Below, piece after piece: positions 55,170 to 63,659 of a DNA stretch of 64,000 nucleotides. The position numbers were made by a program, and so were the translations under genes. Origin of the DNA: Aureimonas psammosilenae (GTDB lineage: Bacteria; Pseudomonadota; Alphaproteobacteria; Rhizobiales; Rhizobiaceae); NCBI RefSeq assembly GCF_009176975.1, contig NZ_WEZG01000001.1, positions 714,559 through 778,558 on the forward strand, read 5' to 3'. Within the stretch, counting starts at the first letter, position 1. Every line of letters begins with the position of its first letter. The notes below the pieces were generated by a model. The model worked only from the letters and a program-made list of their open reading frames with translations. It was not told the DNA's origin and made no database searches.

Positions 55170-55838
55170 ATGGAACTCCCACCCGTCTCCGCTCCGGACC
55201 TCGCCGCACTTCTCGCCAGCCGGCTCTGCCACGACATCATCTCGCCCGTCGGCGCGGTGCAAAGCGGGCTCGAGCTTCTGGACGAGATGCCGAACGATCC
55301 CGAATCCATGGCTCTCGTGCGCAACTCCACGAAAAGCGCCGTCGCCAAGCTGCAGTTCGCCCGCATCGCCTATGGCGCGTCCGGCTCCTCCACCGCCGAG
55401 ATCGATCTCGGCGACGCGCGGTCCGTGGCGGAAGGCTTCATGTCCTTCGAGCGCGCCAATCTCGTGTGGTCGGGCGAGCGCGCCTATGTGCCGAAAAACA
55501 TCGCCAAGCTGATGCTGAATCTGCTCGTGGTCGCCAACGCATCCGTGCCGCGCGGCCGCGAGGTCAAGATCGAGGTGGAAGCGCTCGGCGCCGCCCCGCG
55601 CTTCACCGTCACGGCCTCCGGCACGCCCTTGCGCGTGCCCCAGAAGTTCCGCGCGCTTCTGGCCGGCGAGCCCTTGGCCGAGGCCGTCGACGCGCATGGC
55701 GTCCAGCCCTATTACACGCTGCTTCTGGCACGCGAAGCCAAGCTGAAGGTCGAGCTGACCAGCGAAGGCGACAGCGCCGTGTTCAAGGTGACGCCGGCCG
55801 ACTCGGGGCAAGAGAAACCGGCATCGCTCGAAGTTTAA
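55170..55838 (+). CDS. chpT: Histidine phosphotransferase ChpT
   Basis: A 222-aa cytoplasmic phosphotransferase that relays phosphate from the hybrid kinase CckA to CtrA and CpdR. The dimerisation helix carries the phospho-accepting His in LLASRLCHDIISPVGAVQSG. The rest is a degenerate histidine-kinase ATPase-like domain (IAKLMLNLLVVANASVPRGR, VDAHGVQPYYTLLLAREAKL) that does not hydrolyse ATP in this family. Placement beside eipA and ctrA supports the call. Confidence 0.95.
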   Translation: MELPPVSAPDLAALLASRLCHDIISPVGAVQSGLELLDEMPNDPESMALVRNSTKSAVAKLQFARIAYGASGSSTAEIDLGDARSVAEGFMSFERANLVWSGERAYVPKNIAKLMLNLLVVANASVPRGREVKIEVEALGAAPRFTVTASGTPLRVPQKFRALLAGEPLAEAVDAHGVQPYYTLLLAREAKLKVELTSEGDSAVFKVTPADSGQEKPASLEV

Positions 55839-55933
55839 GGGTTCTCCGAACAAAGGCGCAAAGGCCGCCGCGCTAAGGTCCTGCCCATGAAACGGCGCCT
55901 CATCGGACGAGGCGCCCCTCGGCGGAGCCTCCC

Positions 55934-56311
55934 ATGCGGACCTGTTTGGTGATCGACGATTCCAGCATCGTGCGGAAGGTCGCCGGGCGCATCATCGCGA
56001 GCTTCGACACCGCCACGGCGGAAGCGGCCAGCGGTGCGGAAGGTCTGGCGGCGGCCGAGAACACCATGCCGAACCTCGTTCTCGTCTCCGGCAACCTTTC
56101 CGACATGAGCGGCGAGGACTTCATCCGGCGCCTGCGCGCCCTCGAAGGGGGAGCGGCCGTGCCGGTGATCGCGCTTCTCGTGGAAAGCAATCTCGGCCAG
56201 ATGACCCGGCTGAAGCGGGCAGGGGCCAGCGGCTTCGCGCTGAAGCCCTTCGACCGCATGTCCTTGTCCATGCGCCTCGAAACCTATCTGCGCCTTGCCG
56301 AAGCCGCCTGA
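55934..56311 (+). CDS. Stand-alone receiver-domain protein lacking the phospho-acceptor Asp
   Basis: A 125-aa single receiver domain. The acidic pocket is present (LVIDDSS, Asp8-Asp9) and so is the conserved Lys-Pro (FALKPF, Lys104). However, the phosphorylation site reads LVLVSGNLSDMSG, with Ser52 where CheY has Asp57, and the switch Thr is replaced by Leu82 (PVIALLVE). It therefore probably cannot be phosphorylated normally and is a pseudo-receiver. It lies 95 bp after chpT and convergent with ctrA, so it may modulate the CckA-ChpT-CtrA relay; that is inference. CpdR is the known single-domain receiver of this pathway, but CpdR keeps its Asp. Confidence 0.85.
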   Translation: MRTCLVIDDSSIVRKVAGRIIASFDTATAEAASGAEGLAAAENTMPNLVLVSGNLSDMSGEDFIRRLRALEGGAAVPVIALLVESNLGQMTRLKRAGASGFALKPFDRMSLSMRLETYLRLAEAA

Positions 56312-56337
56312 GCGTCGGCGACATCTTCAAACATGAA

Positions 56338-56370
56338 AAGGCCCGCGAACCGATAAGGATCGCGGGCCTT
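56338..56370. terminator. Bidirectional terminator between the pseudo-receiver gene and ctrA
   Basis: A perfect 11-bp stem AAGGCCCGCGA/TCGCGGGCCTT with an 11-nt loop is flanked by A and T/C-rich tracts between convergent genes. Confidence 0.88.
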
Positions 56371-56395
56371 CTTTCTTTGTCGCCCTTGTCGCCGA

Positions 56396-57091
56396 TCAGG
56401 CGGCGCGGGTGTCAGCTTCCGGCTCGCGAAGCACGTAGCCGCGGCCCCAGACGGTTTCGATGTAGTTCTTGCCGTCGGTGGCGTTGGCGAGCTTCTTGCG
56501 CAGCTTGCAGATGAAGACGTCGATGATCTTCAGTTCCGGCTCGTCCATGCCGCCGTAAAGGTGGTTCAGGAACATTTCCTTGGTGAGCGTCGTGCCCTTG
56601 CGGAGCGAAAGCAGCTCCAGCATGGCGTATTCCTTGCCCGTCAGGTGGACGCGCTGGCCGGCGACTTCCACCGTCTTGGCGTCGAGATTGACGGTCAGTT
56701 CGCCGGTCACGATCACCGACTGGGCATGGCCCTTGGAACGGCGCACGATGGCGTGGATGCGGGCGACCAGCTCGTCCTTATGGAAGGGCTTGGTCATGTA
56801 GTCGTCCGCGCCGAAGCCGAGGCCGCGAACCTTGTCCTCGATGCCCGCCATGCCCGACAGGATCAGGATGGGCGTCTTCACCTTGGAAAGGCGAAGCGTG
56901 CGCAGCACCTCGTAGCCCGACATATCGGGGAGATTCAGGTCGAGAAGAATGATGTCGTAGTCGTAGAGCTTGCCGAGATCCACGCCTTCCTCGCCGAGGT
57001 CGGTCGTGTAGACGTTGAAGCTCTCGGACTTCAACATCAACTCGATGCTCTGCGCGACCGCGCTGTCATCCTCGATCAAAAGAACGCGCAT
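56396..57091 (-). CDS. ctrA: Cell-cycle master response regulator CtrA
   Basis: A 231-aa OmpR-type regulator. Receiver: [20 protein letters not shown], phospho-Asp51 in [17 protein letters not shown], switch region [16 protein letters not shown] and Lys in MTKPFHKDE. The winged helix includes [19 protein letters not shown] and [19 protein letters not shown]. The C-terminus ends in ADTRAA, an Ala-Ala end like those recognised by ClpXP. It controls division, motility and DNA replication genes. A CtrA half-site and a GANTC site lie upstream. Confidence 0.97.
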   Translation of the reverse strand: MRVLLIEDDSAVAQSIELMLKSESFNVYTTDLGEEGVDLGKLYDYDIILLDLNLPDMSGYEVLRTLRLSKVKTPILILSGMAGIEDKVRGLGFGADDYMTKPFHKDELVARIHAIVRRSKGHAQSVIVTGELTVNLDAKTVEVAGQRVHLTGKEYAMLELLSLRKGTTLTKEMFLNHLYGGMDEPELKIIDVFICKLRKKLANATDGKNYIETVWGRGYVLREPEADTRAA

Positions 57092-57180
57092 CAGGTGGTC
57101 CTCTCCGTGGGGGGCGTCGCGCGGGCGAAGGCGGCGCCATTCCCATCAGTCGTTTGTCCGTTGCTAAAATCTGACATGCA

Positions 57181-57216
57181 ATGGTTAACAAATCCCGTGC
57201 TGGTCCCGACCGATTC
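57181..57216. promoter_or_regulatory. CtrA half-site and CcrM site in the ctrA/fliJ-like divergent region
   Basis: ATGGTTAA (57181-57188) is the exact reverse of the CtrA half-site TTAACCAT, 90 bp before the ctrA start codon. GATTC at 57212-57216 is a GANTC site for CcrM methylation. Further TTAA elements lie at 57339-57342 and 57363-57366, nearer the fliJ-like gene. In Caulobacter, ctrA transcription is autoregulated and methylation-sensitive, so the same may hold here. The 362-bp region holds no gene. Confidence 0.55.
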
Positions 57217-57453
57217 GCCGAAAACGAAACCTTTCGGAAACCCCGGCTGTTCGAACCCGGCTGGCCCGCGATCGCGTATAAGATTGCAACCGCTTGGCTC
57301 GCCTGGATTTACCCAGCCTTAAGCCCTCGTTCCTATGATTAACGTCGCGCGTAAACGGACGGTTAAAACTAAGCCGCAGGCCTTGCCTGAAACCCTCCTC
57401 GCGCGGTCCGGCATGAAGCGGATCTTCTGACACGACGAGCGGGGGCAAAACCC

Positions 57454-57810
57454 ATGAAGAGAGACAATCTCGTGCGGCTCGCACGCTTCAAGGTCAGCGA
57501 GAAGCGCCGTCAGGTCGAACAGCTCGAACTGATGATGGCCGAATTCGGCCGCATGGCGGCCGAGCTCGACCAGCAGATCGCGAGCGAGGAAAAGCGCGCC
57601 GGCATCACCGACACGAATCACTTCGCCTATCCGACCTTCGCCAAGGCGGCCCGCGCGCGCCGCGACAACCTGACGAATTCGGTGAAGGATTTGCGCGTTC
57701 AGTTGAACGCCGCCCGCATCTCGCAGGAAGAAGCCGAAGCCGAGCTTCTGAACGCCGAGAAGCTCGAAATGCGCGACGAGATGGCCGAGGACCGCCGCGC
57801 CTCCGCCTGA
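57454..57810 (+). CDS. FliJ-like coiled-coil protein
   Basis: A 118-aa helical protein: MKRDNLVRLARFKVSEKRRQ, then QLELMMAEFGRMAAELDQQI, YPTFAKAARARRDNLTNSVK and a Glu-rich end. This is the layout of the flagellar export chaperone FliJ, which forms an antiparallel coiled coil and stimulates the FliI ATPase. FliJ-like genes occur next to ctrA in Hyphomicrobiales even outside flagellar clusters. TTAA elements upstream suggest CtrA control. No other flagellar gene is in the window. Confidence 0.72.
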   Translation: MKRDNLVRLARFKVSEKRRQVEQLELMMAEFGRMAAELDQQIASEEKRAGITDTNHFAYPTFAKAARARRDNLTNSVKDLRVQLNAARISQEEAEAELLNAEKLEMRDEMAEDRRASA

Positions 57811-58123
57811 CATAGAATTCAAGTCATCGAGACGATCGCCCGGCCTTCGCGGCCGGGTCGCAGAGACCGTCCGCCTGCCCGTTGCCGCAGGAGCGCCCGA
57901 AGCGTTGTGCCCGCTTTGCGCATCGCGCCCGCTTGAACGCCTGACGTTCTAAGCCCCAAGCAAGCCGAGAGGGGCTCGGTCGCGGAAAGGCCGTCCCGAG
58001 AGCCGCCTGAGCCGGGCCAGTCAGATCGACTGCCTTCGGCTTCGTGCGGGTCGGGGAGCCGAACCGACAGCGCGTTCAACCTCCACCCTTTCCCATTCTC
58101 CCTGACAGGTCCACCAAAGCGAA
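57811..58123. other. Non-coding region with hairpins between the fliJ-like gene and sciP
   Basis: About 310 bp with no convincing gene on either strand. A 7-bp hairpin CCCGGCC/GGCCGGG with loop TTCGC lies at 57839-57857, 28 bp after the fliJ-like stop; it has no T tract, so it is a weak terminator at best. The remainder is GC-rich and could encode a small RNA, but I can identify no family. Confidence 0.4.
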
Positions 58124-58145
58124 AAGGCCGGCTTGCGCCGGCCTT
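58124..58145 (-). terminator. Rho-independent terminator after sciP
   Basis: A perfect 9-bp stem AAGGCCGGC/GCCGGCCTT with a 4-nt loop. On the minus strand it is followed by TTCGCTTT, 21 bp past the sciP stop. Confidence 0.85.
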
Positions 58146-58166
58146 CGTGCATTTCTTCGGGAAATC

Positions 58167-58457
58167 TCAGTGCAGATCGTATTTCTTGCGATATTCCTGG
58201 ATCTGCGTGGTGCGCAGGCCGGCAAGGCCGTGGCTGTCGATGGAAGTCTGCCATGACAGGAACTCTTCCACCGTCAGCGTGTAGCGCGAACAGGCTTCGT
58301 CGAGGCTGAGAAGGCCACCGCGCACGGCGGCCACCACCTCGGCCTTGCGCCGGATCACCCAACGGCGGGTGTTGGGCGGGGGCAGATCCGCGATCGTCAG
58401 CGGGCTTCCATCCGGCCCGATGACGTATTTCACGCGGGGTCTGATCTGATCGGTCAT
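58167..58457 (-). CDS. sciP: CtrA inhibitor SciP (DUF1153)
   Basis: A 96-aa helix-turn-helix protein. The whole length matches DUF1153: RPRVKYVIGPDGSPLTIADL, TRRWVIRRKAEVVAAVRGGL, SLDEACSRYTLTVEEFLSWQ and GLAGLRTTQIQEYRKKY. In Caulobacter SciP binds CtrA at CtrA-activated promoters and blocks transcription early in the cell cycle. Its position about 1.4 kb from ctrA clusters activator and inhibitor. The ATG at 58457 gives the usual family length. Confidence 0.93.
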   Translation of the reverse strand: MTDQIRPRVKYVIGPDGSPLTIADLPPPNTRRWVIRRKAEVVAAVRGGLLSLDEACSRYTLTVEEFLSWQTSIDSHGLAGLRTTQIQEYRKKYDLH

Positions 58458-58718
58458 TGTACTCTCAACAAAACTCACAGTACCAATCTGATGTCGGAGC
58501 CTAGAGCGTTGCTTTTAAAATTCGGCTAAACCCTCTGTAATAATTCGATAAGAACCCTTGACGAATTCGGAATCAAAGCCCGTCCGCCGGCTTCGTTGAC
58601 TCTTCGGTAGATGCCGCGGATTCCGCCCAAGTGACGCCACGGATTTGGCTTTTTGATCGGCCGTCGCTAAATGGGGCATGCCGTACGGCCGAAGGGCCTT
58701 TTCGCCGGAAATTCGAAA

Positions 58719-59912
58719 ATGTTGAATTCTCTCGATCTGCCGAAGGCGCCGGAAGATTGCCGCGTGGTCGTCGCCATGTCCGGCGGGGTCGATTCGTCCG
58801 TGGTGGCCGCGCTTTTGAAGGCCGAAGGCTACGATGTCGTGGGCATGACGCTGCAGCTCTACGATTCGGGGGCGGTGCCGCGCCGGGCAGGGGCCTGCTG
58901 CGCGGGCCAGGACATCCGCGATGCGCGCCGTGTCGCCGAAACGCTGGGCATCCCCCATTATGTCCTCGACTACGAGGAAGCCTTTCGGCGGCAGGTGATC
59001 GATCCCTTCGCGGAAAGCTATGTCGCAGGCGAAACGCCGGTGCCCTGCATCGCGTGCAATCAGACGGTGAAGTTCCGCGATCTTCTGGCGCTCGCCAGGG
59101 ATCTTGGCGTGGATGCCCTCGCCACGGGCCATTACATCGACAGCCGCATGGCCGGCGACGGCTCGCCCCATCGCGCGCTGCACCGGCCGCAGGATCTCGA
59201 CCGCGACCAGAGCTACTTTCTGTTCGCGACCACGCAGGAGCAGATCGACTTCCTGCGCTTTCCGCTCGGCCGCCTGACCAAGCCTGAAACGCGCCGTCTG
59301 GCGGAAGCGCACGGCCTTGCCGTCGCCGACAAGCCCGACAGCCAGGACATCTGCTTCGTGTCGCGCGGCCATTACAGCGACGTCATCGGGAGGCTCCGGC
59401 CCGATGCCGGTGTCGCCGGCGACATCGTGCATGTCGATGGGCGCGTTCTCGGCCGGCACGAGGGCATCGTGCATTTCACCGTCGGGCAGCGGCGCGGCCT
59501 CAAGATCGCCGCGCCCGAACCGCTCTATGTCGTCGCCATCGAAGCGGCCCGCGCGCGCGTGGTGGTCGGTCCGCGCTCGGCGCTCGCCACGCGCCGCCTG
59601 ATCCTGCGCGATCTGAACTGGCTCGGCGACGAGGGTTTCCTGTCCGGCGGCCGTCAGGAGCGGGACGTGCTGGCGCGCGTGCGCTCCACCCGCCGTCCGG
59701 CGCCCGCCCGGCTGGTGCGCGAAGCCGATGGCGAGGTGGTTCTGGAACTTCTCGACCCGGAAGAGGGCGTTTCCCCCGGCCAGGCCGCCGCGCTCTACGA
59801 TGGTGAAGCGCCCGGCGCGCGCGTTCTCGGCGGCGGCTTCATCGCGCGCTCCGTTCCCGACGCGCTCCTCAATATGCATGAAGACGAAGCGTGCCTCGCG
59901 GCGGTCGGCTGA
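58719..59912 (+). CDS. mnmA: tRNA-specific 2-thiouridylase MnmA
   Basis: A 397-aa enzyme that puts sulfur at C2 of the wobble uridine (U34) in tRNA Lys, Glu and Gln. PP-loop: [17 protein letters not shown] at residues 17-33. Catalytic Cys are in [16 protein letters not shown] and [15 protein letters not shown]. The C-terminal barrel domains are present. The ATG at 58719 is used because alphaproteobacterial MnmA proteins begin MLNSLDLPK. Confidence 0.95.
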   Translation: MLNSLDLPKAPEDCRVVVAMSGGVDSSVVAALLKAEGYDVVGMTLQLYDSGAVPRRAGACCAGQDIRDARRVAETLGIPHYVLDYEEAFRRQVIDPFAESYVAGETPVPCIACNQTVKFRDLLALARDLGVDALATGHYIDSRMAGDGSPHRALHRPQDLDRDQSYFLFATTQEQIDFLRFPLGRLTKPETRRLAEAHGLAVADKPDSQDICFVSRGHYSDVIGRLRPDAGVAGDIVHVDGRVLGRHEGIVHFTVGQRRGLKIAAPEPLYVVAIEAARARVVVGPRSALATRRLILRDLNWLGDEGFLSGGRQERDVLARVRSTRRPAPARLVREADGEVVLELLDPEEGVSPGQAAALYDGEAPGARVLGGGFIARSVPDALLNMHEDEACLAAVG

Positions 59913-59915
59913 ACC

Positions 59916-60866
59916 TCAGCCGATCGGGGAAGCGAGACCGAGAAGGCGCACGGTCTCGACCGCTTCGCGTGCGCCCGTTTCCGGGCTCTCGCGCGTTTCG
60001 ACGCAGCGGATGAAGTGCCGAAGCTCGCGGTCGAGCGGCAGGCCCGGCTCGGTGTCGAGATATTCGGGATCGACATGGCGAAAGCCGATGGTGCCGTCCG
60101 GTTGGCGCTTCACCTCATGCCCGTAGAAGGCGAGCTTGCGGCCTTCCGGCGCCAGATCGTCGAAGACCAGCATTCCTTCCGTGCCGATCGCCGAGAAGCG
60201 GCGGTCGCGATAGGGCGACACGCGTGACACCTGGATCTCGGCCGAAACGCCGCTCGGGAAGCCGAGGACGATCTGCGCGATATCCGTGTCGTCGCTGAGC
60301 ACCGTGCGGCGCGTCGCCTCCACCTGGGATGGCGCTTCGCCCGCGATCTTCAGAACGAGCGACAGGTCGTGCGGCGCGAGGTCCCACACCACGTCCATGC
60401 CGAGAAAGCGCCCGAGCCCCTGGCGCAGCGCCACGATATGGCGAAGCATGCCGATCCGCCCGTTCGCCACGAGCCGTGTGAATTCCTCGAATACCGGATG
60501 GAAGCGCAGGACATGGCCGACCATCAGGATGCGTCCCGCCGCTTCCGCGGCCTCCGCGGTCAGCCGTGCGTCGGTGACGTCGAGCGCGATGGGCTTTTCG
60601 ATCAGCACATCCTTGCCGGCCGCAAAAGCGCGCCGCGCAGTCGGGCCGTGAAGGCTGGCGGGCAGGGCGAGAACGAGAGCGTCGATATCGTCGGCCTCGA
60701 TCGCCGCGTCGGGCGAAAGGGCAGGGACGCCGTATTTCGCGCCGAAGGCGGCGGCCTTTTCCGCATCGCGGTCGGCGACGGCGGCGAGCGCGCCGATCTC
60801 GGCGAGCGTTCGCACATGGTTCTGGCCCCATTGTCCGCAGCCCAGAACTGCGATCCGCACCGCCAT
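59916..60866 (-). CDS. Gfo/Idh/MocA-family oxidoreductase
   Basis: A 316-aa NAD(P)-dependent dehydrogenase. The Rossmann motif is VLGCGQWGQNHVRTLAEIG. The EKP motif that positions the catalytic Lys is KDVLIEKPIALDVTDA. The C-terminal substrate domain has VVWDLAPHDLSLVLKIAGEA with the usual catalytic His. Relatives act on nucleotide sugars, inositol or other polyols; no neighbour reveals the substrate. Convergent with mnmA, 3 bp between stops. Confidence 0.88.
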   Translation of the reverse strand: MAVRIAVLGCGQWGQNHVRTLAEIGALAAVADRDAEKAAAFGAKYGVPALSPDAAIEADDIDALVLALPASLHGPTARRAFAAGKDVLIEKPIALDVTDARLTAEAAEAAGRILMVGHVLRFHPVFEEFTRLVANGRIGMLRHIVALRQGLGRFLGMDVVWDLAPHDLSLVLKIAGEAPSQVEATRRTVLSDDTDIAQIVLGFPSGVSAEIQVSRVSPYRDRRFSAIGTEGMLVFDDLAPEGRKLAFYGHEVKRQPDGTIGFRHVDPEYLDTEPGLPLDRELRHFIRCVETRESPETGAREAVETVRLLGLASPIG

Positions 60867-61012
60867 GGTAAGCTCCCGTCAAAGGCCTCGAAACGCTGCG
60901 GGGTTAAGGGGGCGACGGCGTGAGATCAAGCGGAGATCGCGCCTGGAGCCGCTTGACAGGCAAGCTCCGGCGCACCTATATCGCCCCATCCAGTGCTTCG
61001 GCACCGAAGGCT

Positions 61013-61089
61013 GGCGGGGTAGCTCAGTTGGTTAGAGCAGCGGAATCATAATCCGCGTGTCGGGGGTTCAAGTCCCTCTCCCGCTACCA
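61013..61089 (+). tRNA. tRNA-Met (elongator, anticodon CAT)
   Basis: A 77-nt cloverleaf with encoded CCA. Acceptor GGCGGGG pairs with TCCCGCT. Anticodon arm GCGGA-ATCATAA-TCCGC puts CAT at 61047-61049. The first acceptor pair is G-T, not the mismatched start of an initiator tRNA, and the sequence matches elongator Met rather than Ile2. Confidence 0.93.
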
Positions 61090-61490
61090 TCACCTTCCCT
61101 ATGACATTGATTACGCTTGGGTAGGCACCACGACGCCTGTGCTGTTGGTGCCGCATATCGCTGCGGGTCTATGACGTTGAACCACATCGATTTTTCGGTG
61201 GGCTCGGCGAACGATCGCAGCATGGATGCAGCATGGTTCGTTTGCCTTGCGAAGAGGCTCGTCGCGGCAGTTCGAGCGCCCGCTGCCTCAAGCTCATCCT
61301 GCCTTGCAAGCTCGTTCTCGATACGCCGAAATATCGGAAGGACCTTCCGGCCGCATCGCCCCCGCGTCTTGCCTGGAAAGTGGACCACCGACCTTATGAC
61401 AGTCGGGCACCGCTCAACTGATCCGTATGAGGGCTGCCTTGGATGATGGCGTGCCGAGGAGCGTGGGTCCCCGGCACGGCAAATCGCGGA
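61090..61490. other. Intergenic region after tRNA-Met, no supported gene
   Basis: About 400 bp that looks less GC-rich than its surroundings. Overlapping open frames on both strands (about 61068-61388 minus and 61117-61446 plus) have no recognisable motif or clear ribosome-binding site. No integrase or direct repeat of the tRNA 3' end is visible. It could be decayed accessory DNA. Confidence 0.4.
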
Positions 61491-61919
61491 TTACTTGGCG
61501 ACGGTGAAGGGCACCACCATGCCGGCCGCCACGTGGCCTTTCAGGTTGCAGATCAGTTCGTAGGAGCCGGGTTCGAGATTGACGGTGAGGGTCCCGCCCT
61601 TGCCGGCCTTGAGGTCCGACACTTCGCCCATGCTGTTCAGCTTCGCCTCATCGACCCGGTTCTTGTCGGGATCGACTTCCAGCTTCTGCCCCGCCTTGTC
61701 GAGCTTGATGACGACCATCTCATGCGGGGTCTGCATGGCGGCGTTGACCACGTCGAAGGTGATTTCGCCCGCCGGGACCTCGTTCTTGTCGAGCTTGATG
61801 GACATTTTGCCGCCGCGCTCGCCGATCAGCTCGACGGATACTTTCGTCGCCGCAAAGGCGGGCGATGCCAACATCATCGCAATGGCGCCAACCGATAGAT
61901 ATACTTTCTTCATCCGCAT
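61491..61919 (-). CDS. Periplasmic cupredoxin (plastocyanin/azurin-like)
   Basis: A 142-aa exported protein. Signal peptide: MRMKKVYLSVGAIAMMLASP, cleaved near AFAAT. Type 1 copper ligands fit His in AMQTPHEMVVIKL and Cys-His-Met in YELICNLKGHVAAGMVV. It is probably a small electron carrier or copper-binding protein. The start at 61919 has GGGAGA five bases upstream. It diverges from a cytochrome b561 gene, a likely electron-transfer partner. Confidence 0.85.
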   Translation of the reverse strand: MRMKKVYLSVGAIAMMLASPAFAATKVSVELIGERGGKMSIKLDKNEVPAGEITFDVVNAAMQTPHEMVVIKLDKAGQKLEVDPDKNRVDEAKLNSMGEVSDLKAGKGGTLTVNLEPGSYELICNLKGHVAAGMVVPFTVAK

Positions 61920-62038
61920 GATGTCTCCCATTCGTGCTGGTTTTGTTGACACATTCCTGCGTCTTCTCTAGCTTCGAGCAAAGAAGAACGGGTGAGGCTA
62001 TCGGTCCGATCTTGTTCGCAATGGGGCCGTTTCAATAC

Positions 62039-62602
62039 ATGTCGGTAATCTCGAACGATCGCCGTGCGCAGCCGCCCCCCGTTCGTCCCCTGCCAGCCGC
62101 GCTTCGCTGGTTCCATTGGGGAACCGTCTGCCTGCTCGCTTTGCTCTTCGGCCTGGCCTGGACCTTCGACTGGCTGGGGCCAAGCCCAAGCGGCGCGACC
62201 TTGGTGGAGGTTCACCGCTCCTTCGGCATCCTTCTTTTCGCGGTGGTCTGCGCCCGCCTCATCTGGCGTGCGACCCATCGCATTGATCCCCTGCCGCGAC
62301 AGTCCCCACTTTGGGAGCGGCTTCTGGCGTCCGGCGTTCAGGCCAGCCTTTATCTCGCTCTCCTGGCCATGCCGGCCATCGGCTGGCTCGGTTCGGCGCT
62401 GTCGGGCGATGTGGTCCGCTTCTTCGGCCTGCCGCTGCCCGATCTCGTCGGAATGGACGAGGACATGAGCGACCGATTGTTCGACCTCCACGAGACGCTC
62501 GGCTGGACCATCCTCGCTTTGGTCGCGCTGCACGTCCTCGGCGCGCTTCGCCACCAGTTCGTCAAGCGCGACGGTCTCCTGACAAGGATGCGGCCCTGGT
62601 AG
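62039..62602 (+). CDS. Cytochrome b561
   Basis: A 187-aa inner-membrane dihaem protein with four helices. Haem-ligand His residues lie in LRWFHWGTVCLLALL, VEVHRSFGILLFAVV, DLHETLGWTILALVALHVLG and the following ALRHQF. B561 proteins pass electrons from quinol to periplasmic acceptors or quench superoxide. The start at 62039 is tentative; in-frame ATGs at 62021 and 61934 are possible. Confidence 0.85.
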   Translation: MSVISNDRRAQPPPVRPLPAALRWFHWGTVCLLALLFGLAWTFDWLGPSPSGATLVEVHRSFGILLFAVVCARLIWRATHRIDPLPRQSPLWERLLASGVQASLYLALLAMPAIGWLGSALSGDVVRFFGLPLPDLVGMDEDMSDRLFDLHETLGWTILALVALHVLGALRHQFVKRDGLLTRMRPW

Positions 62603-62725
62603 GCTTCGCCGCTTCGGGCAGCAAACGCCGGAAGCTGATTCAGTTCGGCATCCGATCCTAGAAAAGGGCTGTCGTCCTGATCGCACCCGTTACACAACGG
62701 CTTGGATAGAGCCTTCGCGCGGCGC

Positions 62726-63493
62726 TCAGCGAACCGCGAAGGCGCTCGGGCAGATATCGGCAAGGACGCAGGCGCCGCAGGCCGGCGCGCGGTGGTGGCA
62801 GATCTTCTGCCCGTGTAGCATCAGCACCTCGTGATTGTCGTAAAGGTCCTGCGCGCTCCAGTCGGCCGGCAATTGCGCGCGCAAGATCGGATGCGACGGA
62901 CCGACCTCGACCTCCGGCCCGATCAGTCCGAGCCGTTGGGCGACGCGGTGATGATGACTATCGACCGGCAGGGCCGGCATCCGAAGAACGGAAAAGGACA
63001 GAACCGCCGCGCTCGTCTTCGGCCCGACGCCCGGAATTTCCTGAAGCCAGGCGCGCGCCGCGTCGACGCTCATCTCGGCCAGGAAATCCAGCGACAGCGT
63101 CCCGGTTCTGTCTTTCACCGCCCGCAGCGAGGACTGGATGCGCGGCGCTTTCTGCTCGGGCCAGCGTACGCCGTGGATCGCTTCCTCCACTTCGGCGGTC
63201 GGAGCGGCGATCACATCTTCCCAACCCGGGTAGCGGCTTCTCAGCGCCTTGAAGGCGCGACCGGAATCGGCGTTGCGCGTCCGGTGCGAAAGCAGCGAAG
63301 AAACCAGTTCGCTCAAAGGGTCGAGAGCGTGGAAATAAGAGATCGGGCAGCCATAGACTGGGCAAAGGCGGCGGTGAACAAGAAGTGCCTTTTCGCTGAG
63401 GCCCGGATCGGTCGCCACCAGTGCCGCCCGCTTCGCTGCGCGAGGAGGGCGGGGTCGCCTTGGGGGATCGAAAAGGGTCTGGGGCGTCGGCAT
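62726..63493 (-). CDS. Endonuclease III-like DNA glycosylase
   Basis: A 255-aa HhH-GPD glycosylase/AP lyase for oxidised pyrimidines. The helix-hairpin-helix is LQEIPGVGPKTSAAVLSF with the catalytic Lys; the catalytic Asp is in LPVDSHHHRVAQRLGL. The C-terminal 4Fe-4S ligands have the C-x6-C-x2-C-x5-C spacing (CHHRAPACGACVLADIC). The N-terminal extension of about 45 residues is basic. A second nth gene may exist elsewhere; this type is somewhat divergent from E. coli Nth. Confidence 0.87.
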   Translation of the reverse strand: MPTPQTLFDPPRRPRPPRAAKRAALVATDPGLSEKALLVHRRLCPVYGCPISYFHALDPLSELVSSLLSHRTRNADSGRAFKALRSRYPGWEDVIAAPTAEVEEAIHGVRWPEQKAPRIQSSLRAVKDRTGTLSLDFLAEMSVDAARAWLQEIPGVGPKTSAAVLSFSVLRMPALPVDSHHHRVAQRLGLIGPEVEVGPSHPILRAQLPADWSAQDLYDNHEVLMLHGQKICHHRAPACGACVLADICPSAFAVR

Positions 63494-63659
63494 GGCAACG
63501 GAATCCCTTCCGATTCGCGCGGGTTCCCGCGACATTTTGGAACGATCTGCTGCGTATTCGTAGGATTGGCGTTCGAAATGGCGCGCCGGGCAGCCTATCT
63601 TGGGTGTCGATACGGCATTTAACGCCGTCGAACTCCATCACCAAAGGGACGTGCCCCCG

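Noticed and set aside
61013..61089. tRNA-Ile2 (CAT, lysidine-modified) as the identity of this tRNA
   Set aside because: The anticodon arm and body match elongator tRNA-Met of alphaproteobacteria better. The gene order gives no hint of Ile2.
61117..61446. Open frame of 109 codons after tRNA-Met
   Set aside because: No good ribosome-binding site, Ser/Arg-rich composition and an equally long frame on the opposite strand. Not supported as a gene.
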